A stretch of 64,000 nt of DNA from Akkermansia muciniphila (GCA_945882215.1 CAMCWM010000004.1:1-64000), one strand, 5' to 3'. Counted from the first letter of the stretch, positions 30,586 through 47,148 are shown. The notes: generated by a model not told the origin, from the letters alone. A program made the numbers and translations.

Positions 30586-31058
30586 GCGAACCACCCTCCA
30601 AACTGCATCAAGGCCTGGCGCTGGCCGGATTCATCGTCATCACCTTCTGTGCGCCGCTTCTGAGTGTCGGCTCCATGCCTGGAACCTGGTATGCGGCATT
30701 AAACAAGCCTGAGTGGAATCCGCCGGCGTGGCTGTTTGGCCCGGCGTGGACGCTGCTTTACACGCTGATGGCGGTGGCGGCGTGGTTGGTGTGGAAGCGT
30801 GTGGGTTTATCGAAGCCCCTGGCGCTCTACTTCGTGCAACTGGCGCTCAATGCGGCGTGGACGCCGATTTTCTTCGGCGCGCATCAGCTTGGCTGGGCGC
30901 TGATTGAGATCGTGGCGCTGTGGATCGCGATTTTGCTGACGCTGCTGAGTTTTCGTCGGGTGAGCACGGCGGCCGGATGGCTGTTCGTGCCGTATCTGGC
31001 CTGGGTCACGTTTGCGACGGCCCTGAACTTCACGCTTTGGAGACTGAATCCCTCATGA
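30582..31058 (+). CDS. tspO: TspO/MBR family protein
   Basis: A 158-aa protein with five membrane helices and family motifs: GTWYAALNKPEWNPPAWLFGPAWTLLY near residues 34-60, and later ALNAAWTPIFFGAHQLGWALIEI. The Trp-Asn-Pro-Pro loop is the most conserved feature of TspO, which binds porphyrins and sterols and affects tetrapyrrole and stress responses in bacteria. Its ATG overlaps the photolyase stop (ATGA) and its own stop overlaps the SDR start, so it is translationally coupled on both sides. Placement with a photolyase suggests light-dependent regulation and a role in photosensitiser handling; this is inference. Confidence 0.93.
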   Translation: MSEPPSKLHQGLALAGFIVITFCAPLLSVGSMPGTWYAALNKPEWNPPAWLFGPAWTLLYTLMAVAAWLVWKRVGLSKPLALYFVQLALNAAWTPIFFGAHQLGWALIEIVALWIAILLTLLSFRRVSTAAGWLFVPYLAWVTFATALNFTLWRLNPS

Positions 31059-31864
31059 ATCAAAAGAACTGGCTGATCACCGGATGTTCGAGCGGCTTTG
31101 GCCGTGCCATCACCGAAGCGGCGCTGGCCGCCGGGCAGCGCGTCATCGCCACGGCGCGGGATGTGCGAAGCATTGCTGATCTCGAAAGCAATGCGTGCCG
31201 AGTTCTGACGCTGGATGTCACGGATGCGGAGAATGTGCGCGAGGTCACCGCGGCGGCGGGGCCGCTGGATGTGATCGTGAACAACGCGGGCTATGGCTTG
31301 ATCGGCGCGGTCGAGGAATGCAGCGACGAGCAGATCCGCCGAAATGTGGAGACGAATTTCTTTGGACCGTTGAATGTGATCCGCGCGGCGCTGCCGGGGC
31401 TGCGGGCGCAACGTAGCGGGCATATCGTGAACATCAGCGCGGCGGCGGCGATCTCGAACTACGCGGGCTTTGGCATCTACGGCGGTGCGAAGGCGGCGCT
31501 GGAGCTGATGAGTGAGAGTTTGCGGCTCGAACTCGCGCCGCTGGGCATCAAGGTGTCGCTGGTGCAGCCGGGGCCGTTTCGGACGGAGTTCATCGCGCGA
31601 GGTTTGGAGAAGGCGGCGACGCAGATCGACGATTATCAGGCGAGTTCGGGCAAGTTTGCGCGGTTTCTCGACTCGATGAACGGCAAGCAGCCTGGTGATC
31701 CTGTGAAGGCTGCGGCGGCGATTGTGAAGCTGGTGCTGGATGGCGAGGCGCCGTTGCATCTGCCGCTGGGCAAGTATGTGGTGAAGAAATTCCGAGACAA
31801 AGCGGCGGCGTTGACGCGTGAGGCGGAAAAATGGGAGGGCGTCGCTGCCACGACGGATTTCTGA
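31055..31864 (+). CDS. Short-chain dehydrogenase/reductase
   Basis: A 269-aa classical SDR. WLITGCSSGFGRAITEAAL is the cofactor-binding motif and NNAGYGL the structural motif. The catalytic Ser lies in NISAAAAISNYAGFGIYGGAKAALEL with YGGAK as the YxxxK motif, and the QPGPFRTEF region follows. The start at 31055 overlaps the tspO stop by 4 bp. It belongs to the oxidoreductase/SDR subgroup often found next to photolyase and SRPBCC genes in light-induced clusters. The substrate is unknown. Confidence 0.92.
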   Translation: MNQKNWLITGCSSGFGRAITEAALAAGQRVIATARDVRSIADLESNACRVLTLDVTDAENVREVTAAAGPLDVIVNNAGYGLIGAVEECSDEQIRRNVETNFFGPLNVIRAALPGLRAQRSGHIVNISAAAAISNYAGFGIYGGAKAALELMSESLRLELAPLGIKVSLVQPGPFRTEFIARGLEKAATQIDDYQASSGKFARFLDSMNGKQPGDPVKAAAAIVKLVLDGEAPLHLPLGKYVVKKFRDKAAALTREAEKWEGVAATTDF

Positions 31865-31866
31865 TC

Positions 31867-32331
31867 ATGGCGGTTCACACCTTGCAGACGAAGCAGATCA
31901 TCAGGGCGAGCATGGAGGAGGCGTGGGCGTTTTTCTCGAACCCTCGCAATCTGGCGAAGATCACGCCGCCGGAGCTGGGATTTGAAGTGCTGACGCCGGA
32001 CCTGCCGCCGCAGGTTTACGCGGGGATGATGATCGCGTATCGCGTGCGGCCTTTGCTGGGGATTCCGATGACCTGGCTGTCAGAAATCACGCTGGTGGAG
32101 GAAGGTGTGAGGTTCATCGACGAGCAGCGCGTGGGGCCGTATGCGGTGTGGCATCACGAGCACCGGTTTCATGACTTGGGCGATGGGCGCGTCGAGATGG
32201 AGGACAAAGCGACGTATGTGCTGCCCTTCACGCCGCTGGGGGATCTGGCGCATGGGATTCTGGTGAAGCCGCAGCTGGCGAAGATTTTTGCGTTTCGTGA
32301 AAAGGCGGTGCGTGAGCTGTTTCCCGGATGA
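31867..32331 (+). CDS. SRPBCC family (START/Bet v1-like) protein
   Basis: A 154-aa single-domain protein. The pattern HTLQTKQIIRASMEEAWAFFSNPRNLAKITPPELGFEVL is the family's N-terminal strand and helices, WLSEITLVEEGVRFIDEQRVGPYAVWHHEHRF forms the central sheet, and ILVKPQLAKIFAFREKAVRELF is the long C-terminal helix. These hydrophobic-ligand-binding proteins often carry the misleading label 'cell division inhibitor SulA'. The ATG at 31867 comes 2 bp after the SDR stop. It is the last gene of the photolyase operon, and its stop codon directly abuts the stop of the convergent kinase gene. Confidence 0.9.
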   Translation: MAVHTLQTKQIIRASMEEAWAFFSNPRNLAKITPPELGFEVLTPDLPPQVYAGMMIAYRVRPLLGIPMTWLSEITLVEEGVRFIDEQRVGPYAVWHHEHRFHDLGDGRVEMEDKATYVLPFTPLGDLAHGILVKPQLAKIFAFREKAVRELFPG

Positions 32332-35946
<3,615 letters not shown>

Positions 35947-35973
35947 GGGCGAAAAGACGGAAAATAGTCCGAC

Positions 35974-36003
35974 AGACTAGCAGGGAACGTTCCGACAGGG
36001 CAA
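35974..36003 (-). promoter_or_regulatory. Candidate promoter of kinase gene K1
   Basis: On the minus strand, TTGCCC at 36003-35998 and TAGTCT at 35979-35974 are separated by 18 bp. A TGC directly before the -10 resembles an extended -10. The layout matches the candidates upstream of K2, K5 and K6. It lies 28 bp upstream of the K1 ATG. No Shine-Dalgarno sequence is evident. Confidence 0.35.
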
Positions 36004-36041
36004 GACTGTTTCGGGAGGCTTGCAGGTACGCGGGCAGAAGC

Positions 36042-39506
<3,465 letters not shown>

Positions 39507-39529
39507 GGGAAGCGGTGCAATCCACGGTC

Positions 39530-39559
39530 AGCCTAGCAGGAGATATTCCACGAACGCAA
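39530..39559 (-). promoter_or_regulatory. Candidate promoter of kinase gene K2
   Basis: Minus strand: TTGCGT at 39559-39554, 18-bp spacer, TAGGCT at 39535-39530 with TGC immediately before it. Same spacing and -10 shape as the element upstream of K1. It begins 24 bp before the K2 ATG. Confidence 0.35.
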
Positions 39560-39602
39560 GCCGGATGTCCGGCATCAAAAACGAACATGGCTTCTTCCCA
39601 TG

Positions 39603-42600
39603 CTAAGGGAGTTGCGTTGCGATCTCGTCACGCAGCGCTTTCACCTTGAGCGCCTCGTCGATTTTGCCGGCTTTGGTGAGGTCGATGACATAGGCGTCGA
39701 GCGTCTTGAGGTAGATGTCGTAGAGCGGCGCGGCTTTTTTGGCGCGCTCCGCCTCCAGCTTGCTCAAAGTATCACGGTAGGTGGCGCGCAGCGCTTTTAG
39801 CGATGCAGGCGTGTTGGCCGCGTCTTCGGCGGGAACGCCGGAACCTTTCTCGATGGCGGTCTTTTCGGCGTCAAAGGCGGCTTGATCGCTGGCTTGAGCC
39901 GCCGCACGGGCGCGGGCGATGCCGTTGGCGATGTAGCTTTGGTTCAATGCCGCCACGCCGGCGAGATAAGGCTTTTGCGCGTCTGTTTCGTAGCGGCTTT
40001 TGAAGCCGGATTCGAGTTTCGCGAGGTAGGGGTCGCTGGAAACAGAGCTCTGCTGAGTTCCTCCGACGGCGTTTGCCTCAGGCATGGCTGGTGATGGTGT
40101 GGCCGCCGCAGGTGCTGCGGTCTGCGCGGGCGTGTCCCACTCGATCAGATAGCCGCCGCGGCGGTCCACCAAGCCGACACCATTGGAGCGGATGTCGCCC
40201 CAGCCCTTGTTCATGCTGGAAAAGCAGAGGGCGAATTCAATGTCCGAGCCGCCGGGCTCATTGGCACCCCAGGCGGTGAAGGTGAAGGGCTCGCCGGTGA
40301 TCCAGGTCCATGTTCGCGTGGGATTGTTGCTGGTGCCGCCGAGCCAGAGCATGCGGCCTTCCAGCAGTTTGGCGACAAAGGTCTGCAGGACCCATTCATT
40401 CTCCTCCTTGCTCGTGATGGTGGCGAGGTGGCCGCCGGCAGACTCTGCCGCCGCCCTGGCCTCGTCCCAGTCGAGCTTCTCGGGTGAGAATTGATAGCGG
40501 TGGCCGCCGAAGGTGAGCACTTCGCCGGGCTTCGCCGTGCTCAGCGATTGCATGGTGACGCGATGGAAAGTCACTTCCCGTCCGCCAATGCTCGGGCGGT
40601 TCGGATTCTCCCGCACCACGCGCCACGCGGTGCTGAGGCTCAGGCGCGTGATCGCGCCGCTGTAATGCGCCACCAGGGTGCCGTTGAGGCTGAACTGGAT
40701 GTCCACGCTGGCGGGCTGGCGGCGCACTTCGACACGCATGAAGGAAAGCTCGCCCGGCTTGAGTTGGAACGACGTTGAGCAGCCTTTGGCGATTTGTGGC
40801 TGCTGCGGATCAAAGCCATCCACCTTGCCCAGCCCGGCCCAGCCGCCGTCGCGGGGCCAAATCCAGCAGGTCGTGCGGCGCTGGATGCCCACGGGGATGC
40901 AAAGGCCGACGTCGTTGAAGGAATGCGTGACGTTGGTGAACCACGCCTCGATGGCATAATCCTGCGATGTGGGCATTGGAAGCTCCACGGTGCTCTTGTA
41001 GGGGCCGGGTTCTTTCGCGGGCTTGACCTGGATGCCGGTGGCGTCGCGCGTCCACTGATAGTCGGCATCCGTCGGAAAGGACACCTTCGCCAGCGCATCG
41101 ATGACACCCGGCTCCAAAGGCGCGGCGAGAGTTTTTTGGCGTTCCGCGAGTTCTTTGCCCCGGCTCATCAGCGGCGAGACGGGTGCCTCTGCAACGGAAG
41201 GTGGCGGTGGTTCAGGAGCCTGCGCCGGAGCAGCGGCCAGAGTGGATGGAGCGCCGGGCGCGCGCAATTCCGCCTGATGGAAAAGGATGTGGCCGCCCCA
41301 GCCGCCGATACCGGGCAGCCTGCCATTCTTCGAGGCGTAGTCTCCGTCAATTTTCAGGCGCTTCTGATCTCCGCTCCACTTCAGCACTTCCGCGCCGTCG
41401 ATCGAAGCACGGAGCGAGCCCTTGCGAACTTCCACGAGGCTGCGGTAACGTCTTCCCGGCTGTAATCGAGGCCGCATCACTTTGGCCTCGGTGCGGGCGG
41501 GCGCGTCCATCTTCACACCGTCAAGGTTGGGGCCAAAGCCAAAGCTAGTGGGATCGCCACTGCCAAAACCCATCTTCCACAGGACACTGCCTCCTCCTGG
41601 CAGCGGGATGATCTGGCTGGCTTCGAGGAATCCGCCACGAAGTGTGAACTCGATTTCAAAATCGTATTCCTCAGGCGGTTCGTGGTTGAAAAACAGCATC
41701 TGCGGACCCGGGCTTTGCCTCAACAGCAGGCCTGCGGGCGTTTTTTCCCACTGGCCTCTCAACGCATCGCGTTTCACATCGACAATGTCGAGGAGGTTCA
41801 CCGGTTTGGCGGTGGCTTCGACAGATTTCGCGCTGGGTTCGCCTTGTGCAGATGCAGTCGTTTTATTCACCGGCTTTGTGCCCCCTGAAAAAACGAACAG
41901 CGCCACCAGCACACCAATCACCAAGGCTGCGACGCCGTAGATCATCGCATCGTTGGATTTCTTCTTCACCGGTGGCGTGTGTGAAGCTGGCTTTGCTTGC
42001 GCCAGCGGCATCGGCTTGGAAGAACGCGCTTCTTTTTGCGGTTGAGCGCTGCCGGCGGCCGGTTGCTGCGCCGGAATGGTCTGCACGCCGGTTTGCGCCA
42101 GCGGCATGGTGAGGATCACGTCGAGATCGCGGCGGATCTCCATCGCGTCCTGATAGCGCTGGTCGCGGTCTGTCTGCATCGCCTTCAGGATGACCTGGTC
42201 GTAGCGCGGATCGCATTGCACCTTCTCGCTCGGCAGCGCCCACATGCCGCGCGGGATTTCGCCGGTGAGCATCTGGTAAAGCATCACACCCACCGCATAC
42301 AAATCAGCGCGTCCGTCCACGACCATGCCAGGAGCGAGTGCTTCCGGTGCCACGAAGTCGGGCGTGCCCATCGCTGTGTTCGTTTTCGTCAGGCCGCGTC
42401 CCGTGTCGCTCTGCTTCGCCAGGCCGAAGTCGGCGACTTTCACCGTGCCCTCCTGGTTCATGAGGATGTTCGCCGGTTTGATGTCGCGGTGGATGACGCC
42501 GTTCTTGTGCGCGTAGCCGAGCGCGTCGCACACATGCGCGGTGATCGCCAGCGCGTGGTCTGGCGGCAGTTTTCCCTGCGAGCGGATCATTTGCGACACG

Positions 42601-42947
42601 TCGGTGCCGTTGATGAACTCCATCACGATATAGAGCAGCCCGGTCTGCGTCTCGCCGAAGTCGTACACCTTGACGATGCCAGGATGATTCATCTTGGCCA
42701 TCGTGCGCGCCTCGTTCTTGAAGCGCTCGGCGAAGTTTGCCTCCAGATCGTCGATCAAATCTCCCGGCAGCACTTTGATCGCCACGCTGCGCTGCAAGGA
42801 GACCTGCCGGGCCTTGTACACCGCGCCCATGCCGCCGCGACCGAGCAGGCACTCGAATTGATACTGCGGCAGCATGGCCTGCATCTCCTCCAGCGTCGGC
42901 GGCTGCCAGCCTTTGGAGGGTTTGGAACTGGAGGATGCGGAGCTCAT
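39603..42947 (-). CDS. Receptor Ser/Thr kinase K3: kinase-TM-two jellyrolls-CLECT-helical module
   Basis: A 1114-aa paralog with the same N-terminal motif (WQPPTLEEMQAMLPQY, 14-29) and kinase at about 31-283: GRGGMG 36-41, Lys 58, HRDIKPAN 153-160, DFG 173-175. The membrane helix is at about 334-354. The ectodomain has a DUF1080-like jellyroll (383-562, with YDFEIEFTL and VEVRKGSLRASIDGAEVLKW, very like the K5 unit), a second beta domain (about 612-800), a C-type-lectin-like domain (810-938: FGGHRYQFSPEKLDW, AGGHLATITSKEENEWV, GGYLIEWD) and the terminal helical module (974-1112). The order lectin-after-jellyroll is reversed relative to K1 and K5, showing domain shuffling. It starts 4 bp after the K4 stop, so it must share that transcript. 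Confidence 0.9.
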   Translation of the reverse strand: MSSASSSSKPSKGWQPPTLEEMQAMLPQYQFECLLGRGGMGAVYKARQVSLQRSVAIKVLPGDLIDDLEANFAERFKNEARTMAKMNHPGIVKVYDFGETQTGLLYIVMEFINGTDVSQMIRSQGKLPPDHALAITAHVCDALGYAHKNGVIHRDIKPANILMNQEGTVKVADFGLAKQSDTGRGLTKTNTAMGTPDFVAPEALAPGMVVDGRADLYAVGVMLYQMLTGEIPRGMWALPSEKVQCDPRYDQVILKAMQTDRDQRYQDAMEIRRDLDVILTMPLAQTGVQTIPAQQPAAGSAQPQKEARSSKPMPLAQAKPASHTPPVKKKSNDAMIYGVAALVIGVLVALFVFSGGTKPVNKTTASAQGEPSAKSVEATAKPVNLLDIVDVKRDALRGQWEKTPAGLLLRQSPGPQMLFFNHEPPEEYDFEIEFTLRGGFLEASQIIPLPGGGSVLWKMGFGSGDPTSFGFGPNLDGVKMDAPARTEAKVMRPRLQPGRRYRSLVEVRKGSLRASIDGAEVLKWSGDQKRLKIDGDYASKNGRLPGIGGWGGHILFHQAELRAPGAPSTLAAAPAQAPEPPPPSVAEAPVSPLMSRGKELAERQKTLAAPLEPGVIDALAKVSFPTDADYQWTRDATGIQVKPAKEPGPYKSTVELPMPTSQDYAIEAWFTNVTHSFNDVGLCIPVGIQRRTTCWIWPRDGGWAGLGKVDGFDPQQPQIAKGCSTSFQLKPGELSFMRVEVRRQPASVDIQFSLNGTLVAHYSGAITRLSLSTAWRVVRENPNRPSIGGREVTFHRVTMQSLSTAKPGEVLTFGGHRYQFSPEKLDWDEARAAAESAGGHLATITSKEENEWVLQTFVAKLLEGRMLWLGGTSNNPTRTWTWITGEPFTFTAWGANEPGGSDIEFALCFSSMNKGWGDIRSNGVGLVDRRGGYLIEWDTPAQTAAPAAATPSPAMPEANAVGGTQQSSVSSDPYLAKLESGFKSRYETDAQKPYLAGVAALNQSYIANGIARARAAAQASDQAAFDAEKTAIEKGSGVPAEDAANTPASLKALRATYRDTLSKLEAERAKKAAPLYDIYLKTLDAYVIDLTKAGKIDEALKVKALRDEIATQLP

Positions 42948-42951
42948 GACG

Positions 42952-45900
42952 TCAGGGGGCTTTCTTTGAGATCTCGATCACCACACGGAAGCCGGTGAAG
43001 TGGCGAGTAAGATCGGGAGCGTCAAAATACCGGTGTGACGACAGCAGGTTGGTGCCAGTTTCCATGAACGAACCGCCACGCAGCACCCGGTTTGTCTGCG
43101 TCACGTTCAGCCAGTCCTCCACCCACTCCAGCGCATTCCCGCCCATGTCATGGAGTCCGAGTTTGTTCGGCTTGAAACTCATCACGGGTGACGTGGTGGC
43201 AAAACCGTCATTGTAACCTTCGATGTATCCAAGGCTGGGAAACTGGGCGTGTGAAGCCATGTCGCTGAAGTTCCCGGCCTGATCGCTGGTTTTTGGCGGA
43301 TAGTCGCCGCCCCAGGGATATTCTGTCCGCTGCTGGTCGCTCAGCATCTGGGGCGTGGTGTCCTTGGTTCGTCTCTCATAACGCCCCAATCCTGCGGCAA
43401 TGCTCCACTCCTCGTCAGTTGGCAGACGGTACGTTTTCCCTTCCTTCTTGCCGAGCCAGGCACAGAATGCCTGCGCTTCCGGCCACCGGACGCCCACCAC
43501 CGGATGATCGTCCTTGTCTCCGCACGGAATGCCATTTTGGCCGGCGTTCTTCCAGTCTTCCCTGACTCCAGGATTTTCCGCCGCAAAGGCGGCGTAGTCC
43601 TGCCGCCGTGTCTCGTGGATGCAGAACAAGACATTGGTTCCCTTCACGAGGATGAACTTCATGCCAAGGCTGTTGACGAGGCCATCTTTTGAGACTGCCG
43701 CAGTTGAGATGACCGCCTGGGCGGCTGGTCCTGCGGCGGCCTTCATGTCACGCAAGGTCTGGACTTGTTTCGCCTCAGCCACCTTGCCCGACTTGGTGAG
43801 CTCGGCGGCGTAATCATCGAGCGCTTTGAGATAGATGTTCATGAGCGGTGCTGCCTTGGCATCGCGTTCGGTGGCGAGCTTGGCGCGGGCGGTCCGATAG
43901 GTGGCGCGGAGTTTTTTGAGCGATTCAGGCGTGTCTGCCGCGTCCTCGGCGGGCACATCGCTGTCTTTTTCGACCAGCGCTTTTTCCTGGTCGAACTGCA
44001 GCACTTCTGGAAGAACGCCCTTCGCCTGCGCTGCTGCGCGCGCCTTGCTGATGCCGTTGGCGATGTAGCTTTGATTCAGGGATGCCAGCGCTGTCTCGAA
44101 GGGCTTCTGCGCGTCCGTTTGATAACGAGCCTGGAATCCGGACTCCAGTTTGGCGAGGTAAGAATCCGTTGCGGACATGAGAGCAGTTTTCTCCGCGAGC
44201 ACATCCACCGGCCGGTATGCGGCCTCATGCACCGTGATGAGGCCGCCACAGACGCCGATGCCGATGATCGGCTCCTTGTATTTCGCTGATTGGAAGAAAG
44301 GCTGCTGGACTTGCCCCATTGGCAGCGCCCCGTCACTCTCGACCAAGAGCCGTCCGTCATAGCGGACGTTCAGATGGCTCTCACGCACTTCAATGAGCAC
44401 TTCACGGATGACCTTGTCGGGCGGGAACCATGCCGGGCCTGAGTTCTTGGGGCCGGCTGTTTTTGCTCCAAACAACTGAAAACCGTAACCTCCATCGACA
44501 TAGAGCACGGGTGTTTCGCTGCCACGCCGGAAAGGCATGACTATGGCCGCGCCGGGCTTGTTTCTGCTGAGGCGGTAACGCAGGTCGTAATTGAGAGGCG
44601 GATCGGGAACCGGGAACACAAACGAGTTGTGTCCGTTTGGCGTGGTGGCGGAGTTGGGTTCCGCCGGGCTTTGCAGGACGCCATCAGTGAGGGACCATGG
44701 CAACTGCAGCGAATCGCGCTGCACGTCCGCCCTGGCGAGGAGGTCGATCCAGCCGGTGGGTGGTGCTGGTGCAGGTGATTCTGACGTTTTCACTGCCGGC
44801 GTGGGTGCGGCAGCCATGGTGGATGGCGTCCCCTCGTTGGAAACCAGGCGGAACGAGTGGAGAGTGATCGGCGGACCACCCTTGGTCTCACCACCGAGGC
44901 AGATGGAACCCCGCAGCGGACTCATGTCCGACCAGAATCGCCACTCTGTCACGCCGTTGCCAGTGAACTCCGTGACAGGTTTGTCGTTGAGCGTGACCGT
45001 GAAACGCGCAGCAGTGCCGGAACGCTCGCTTTTCACTCGCAACCGGTTCGTTTCACCGCCGGGCTTTGGAGGATGACGATGCGGCTGGCGGTTGTTGTCG
45101 AAAAAGCACACCATCTGGTCCGGATGGAACTGCAGCGAACACCAACCACCCGGAGCAGGCAGGAAGAGCTTCAGGTAGCCGAGGTTATCCGCGTGAAAGG
45201 CATACTCCAGCTCCAGTTCATGGTTGTCTCCGGGCTTTAGCGGCAGGGCCAGCAATTGCAGATCATTCAACTTCGTGTCAGAGAGGACGAGATGCTCACC
45301 GCTGAACTCCCACGATGAGCGGCTGCCCTTCTTTGTCAGATCCCCTGGCAAGGACAGGCCGGAGAAACGTTGAGAGGCGTCCGAAGGAGCGGCAGTTGTG
45401 GCTGCAACGGGAGAAGTCATGACCTTTGCCGCCTCAGGCACACTGCCGTCGATCTCCGCCGTCTCCATGCTGATAATCTCGATGCCCGGCCCCGCGTAGA
45501 TCGCCGGATACCCGTCTGGAAACGACGCATCCTCGGCGCTGGCGAGCATTTGGCCGTCAAAAAAGAACGTCAGGCGGTTGCCGACCGCGTAAAGCTCCGC
45601 GCTGTGCTCCACATTGGTTCCCGCCAGCGGCTGGCTCGAAAAGTTGGAAAGCGTGCGTCGCCTGTCCTCTGCGGAAAGAGTATGCAGATGGCCTCTTAGT
45701 TTGTCGTCGGCCCACATGGTCACCACATAGCGCCGTCCTTTCTCCTGAGGCTGCATGCGCTGGATCAGATCGAAGAACTGTCCTTTCTTCTGGGAACGAA
45801 AGCGTGCGCGAATGCCCGCATTGGGGCCGATTTGCGGAAATTGACGCATGGAGAGGTTGGAGCCCGTCAGATGCCGTTCGGTGCCGACGAGCGTCCATCC

Positions 45901-47148
45901 CGGCGGCCAATCGCCGCTCATGGCATCACGCCAGACTGCCGTGGGAACGAAATTTGAAAAGGCCGTGCTCGTTTTGCCAGTGGCTGGAGGGGCGGTTTGT
46001 TTCGGCGTGTCACCAGCCGGATTTGGAGCACTGTTTGCCGCCGCAGTGTCGTCCGGCTTCGGCTTGTCACCTCCGCCAAAGATGAAAAATGCGCCTGCGG
46101 CGGCGATGACGATGGCGGCGATGCCAAAAACCAAACCGTTGCTGGAAGATTTCTTCACCACGGGCTGCGGGGCACGGGCTTGCACCTGCGGCCCCTTTCT
46201 GGGTGCCTGCGCTGCCGCAGCCTCCTGCTGCCTGGCCTCACGGCTCGCCTGTGCGGCCGCCTCCGCCGCAGCCTGCTGCTGCGCGATGAGCGCGGAGCGC
46301 GGAAGCGTCAAAATCGTGTCGAGGTCGCGGCGGATGTCAGTGGCGGTCTGATAGCGCTGGTCACGGTCCGTCTGCATCGCCTTCGTGATGATGGAGTCGA
46401 AACGCGCATCGGTGCCCAGTTTCAGGCCCGGCAGCGTCCAGATGCCGCGCGGGATCTCGCCGGTAAGCATCTGGTAAAGCATCACGCCGATGGCATACAA
46501 GTCCGCACGGCCATCAAGCGGTACGCCGGGGATAAAAGCCTCCGGCGCGACGAAATCGGGCGTGCCCATCGCCATGTTCGTCTTCGTGATGCCGCTCTGA
46601 TTGGGATCGTTCGCCTTCGCGAGTCCGAAGTCCGCCACCTTGATCGCGCCCTCCATGTTGATGAGGATGTTCGCCGGCTTGATGTCGCGGTGGACGATGC
46701 CGTTTTGATGCGCGTAGGCCAGCGCGTCACAAACGTGAGCGGTGATGGAGAGCGCGTAGTCCTCCGGCAGTTTTCCCTGGGACTGGATCATCTGCGCGAT
46801 GTCCGTGCCCTCGATGAACTCCATCACGATGTAGAGCAGCCCTGTCTTGGTTTCGCCGAAGTCGAACACATCGACGATGCCGGGATGGCTCAGCTTCGCC
46901 ATCGTGCGCGCCTCGTTTTTGAAGCGCTCGGCGAACTGCGCGTCATCATCCTCGACCAAATCGACAGGCAGCACCTTGATCGCGACAGGACGCTCCAGCG
47001 AGGCCTGCACCGCCTTGTAAACCGCCCCCATGCCGCCACGACCGAGCAGCTTTTCAAACCGATACTGCGGTAGCATGCCCTGCATCTCCTCCAGCGAGGG
47101 CGGCTGCCAGCCTTTGGAGGGTTTGGAACCTGAGGTTGTGGCGCTCAT
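42952..47148 (-). CDS. Receptor Ser/Thr kinase K4: kinase-TM-three jellyrolls-helical module-FGE/SUMF1 fold
   Basis: A 1398-aa paralog, the longest of the array. Motif WQPPSLEEMQGMLPQY (14-29); kinase about 31-284 (Lys 58, HRDIKPAN 153-160, DFG 173-175); membrane helix about 338-358. The ectodomain carries three jellyroll-like units (about 400-570, 594-770, 800-985), the helical module (about 997-1138) and a C-terminal formylglycine-generating-enzyme (SUMF1) fold from about 1157: NSLGMKFILVKG, HPVVGVRWPEAQAFCAWLG, YRLPTDEEWSIAAG, MGGNALEWVEDW, RVLRGGSFMETG and GFRVV. The cysteines that bind copper in active FGEs are absent from the RVLRGGSF...GFR region. This is therefore probably a binding domain, not a sulfatase activator. 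The gene starts 46 bp after the K5 stop. Confidence 0.92.
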   Translation of the reverse strand: MSATTSGSKPSKGWQPPSLEEMQGMLPQYRFEKLLGRGGMGAVYKAVQASLERPVAIKVLPVDLVEDDDAQFAERFKNEARTMAKLSHPGIVDVFDFGETKTGLLYIVMEFIEGTDIAQMIQSQGKLPEDYALSITAHVCDALAYAHQNGIVHRDIKPANILINMEGAIKVADFGLAKANDPNQSGITKTNMAMGTPDFVAPEAFIPGVPLDGRADLYAIGVMLYQMLTGEIPRGIWTLPGLKLGTDARFDSIITKAMQTDRDQRYQTATDIRRDLDTILTLPRSALIAQQQAAAEAAAQASREARQQEAAAAQAPRKGPQVQARAPQPVVKKSSSNGLVFGIAAIVIAAAGAFFIFGGGDKPKPDDTAAANSAPNPAGDTPKQTAPPATGKTSTAFSNFVPTAVWRDAMSGDWPPGWTLVGTERHLTGSNLSMRQFPQIGPNAGIRARFRSQKKGQFFDLIQRMQPQEKGRRYVVTMWADDKLRGHLHTLSAEDRRRTLSNFSSQPLAGTNVEHSAELYAVGNRLTFFFDGQMLASAEDASFPDGYPAIYAGPGIEIISMETAEIDGSVPEAAKVMTSPVAATTAAPSDASQRFSGLSLPGDLTKKGSRSSWEFSGEHLVLSDTKLNDLQLLALPLKPGDNHELELEYAFHADNLGYLKLFLPAPGGWCSLQFHPDQMVCFFDNNRQPHRHPPKPGGETNRLRVKSERSGTAARFTVTLNDKPVTEFTGNGVTEWRFWSDMSPLRGSICLGGETKGGPPITLHSFRLVSNEGTPSTMAAAPTPAVKTSESPAPAPPTGWIDLLARADVQRDSLQLPWSLTDGVLQSPAEPNSATTPNGHNSFVFPVPDPPLNYDLRYRLSRNKPGAAIVMPFRRGSETPVLYVDGGYGFQLFGAKTAGPKNSGPAWFPPDKVIREVLIEVRESHLNVRYDGRLLVESDGALPMGQVQQPFFQSAKYKEPIIGIGVCGGLITVHEAAYRPVDVLAEKTALMSATDSYLAKLESGFQARYQTDAQKPFETALASLNQSYIANGISKARAAAQAKGVLPEVLQFDQEKALVEKDSDVPAEDAADTPESLKKLRATYRTARAKLATERDAKAAPLMNIYLKALDDYAAELTKSGKVAEAKQVQTLRDMKAAAGPAAQAVISTAAVSKDGLVNSLGMKFILVKGTNVLFCIHETRRQDYAAFAAENPGVREDWKNAGQNGIPCGDKDDHPVVGVRWPEAQAFCAWLGKKEGKTYRLPTDEEWSIAAGLGRYERRTKDTTPQMLSDQQRTEYPWGGDYPPKTSDQAGNFSDMASHAQFPSLGYIEGYNDGFATTSPVMSFKPNKLGLHDMGGNALEWVEDWLNVTQTNRVLRGGSFMETGTNLLSSHRYFDAPDLTRHFTGFRVVIEISKKAP

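Noticed and set aside
42952-43700. FGE domain of K4 as the maturase for the three sulfatases
   Set aside because: The cysteines that bind copper in active FGEs are missing and the domain is fused to a membrane receptor kinase 37 kb away.
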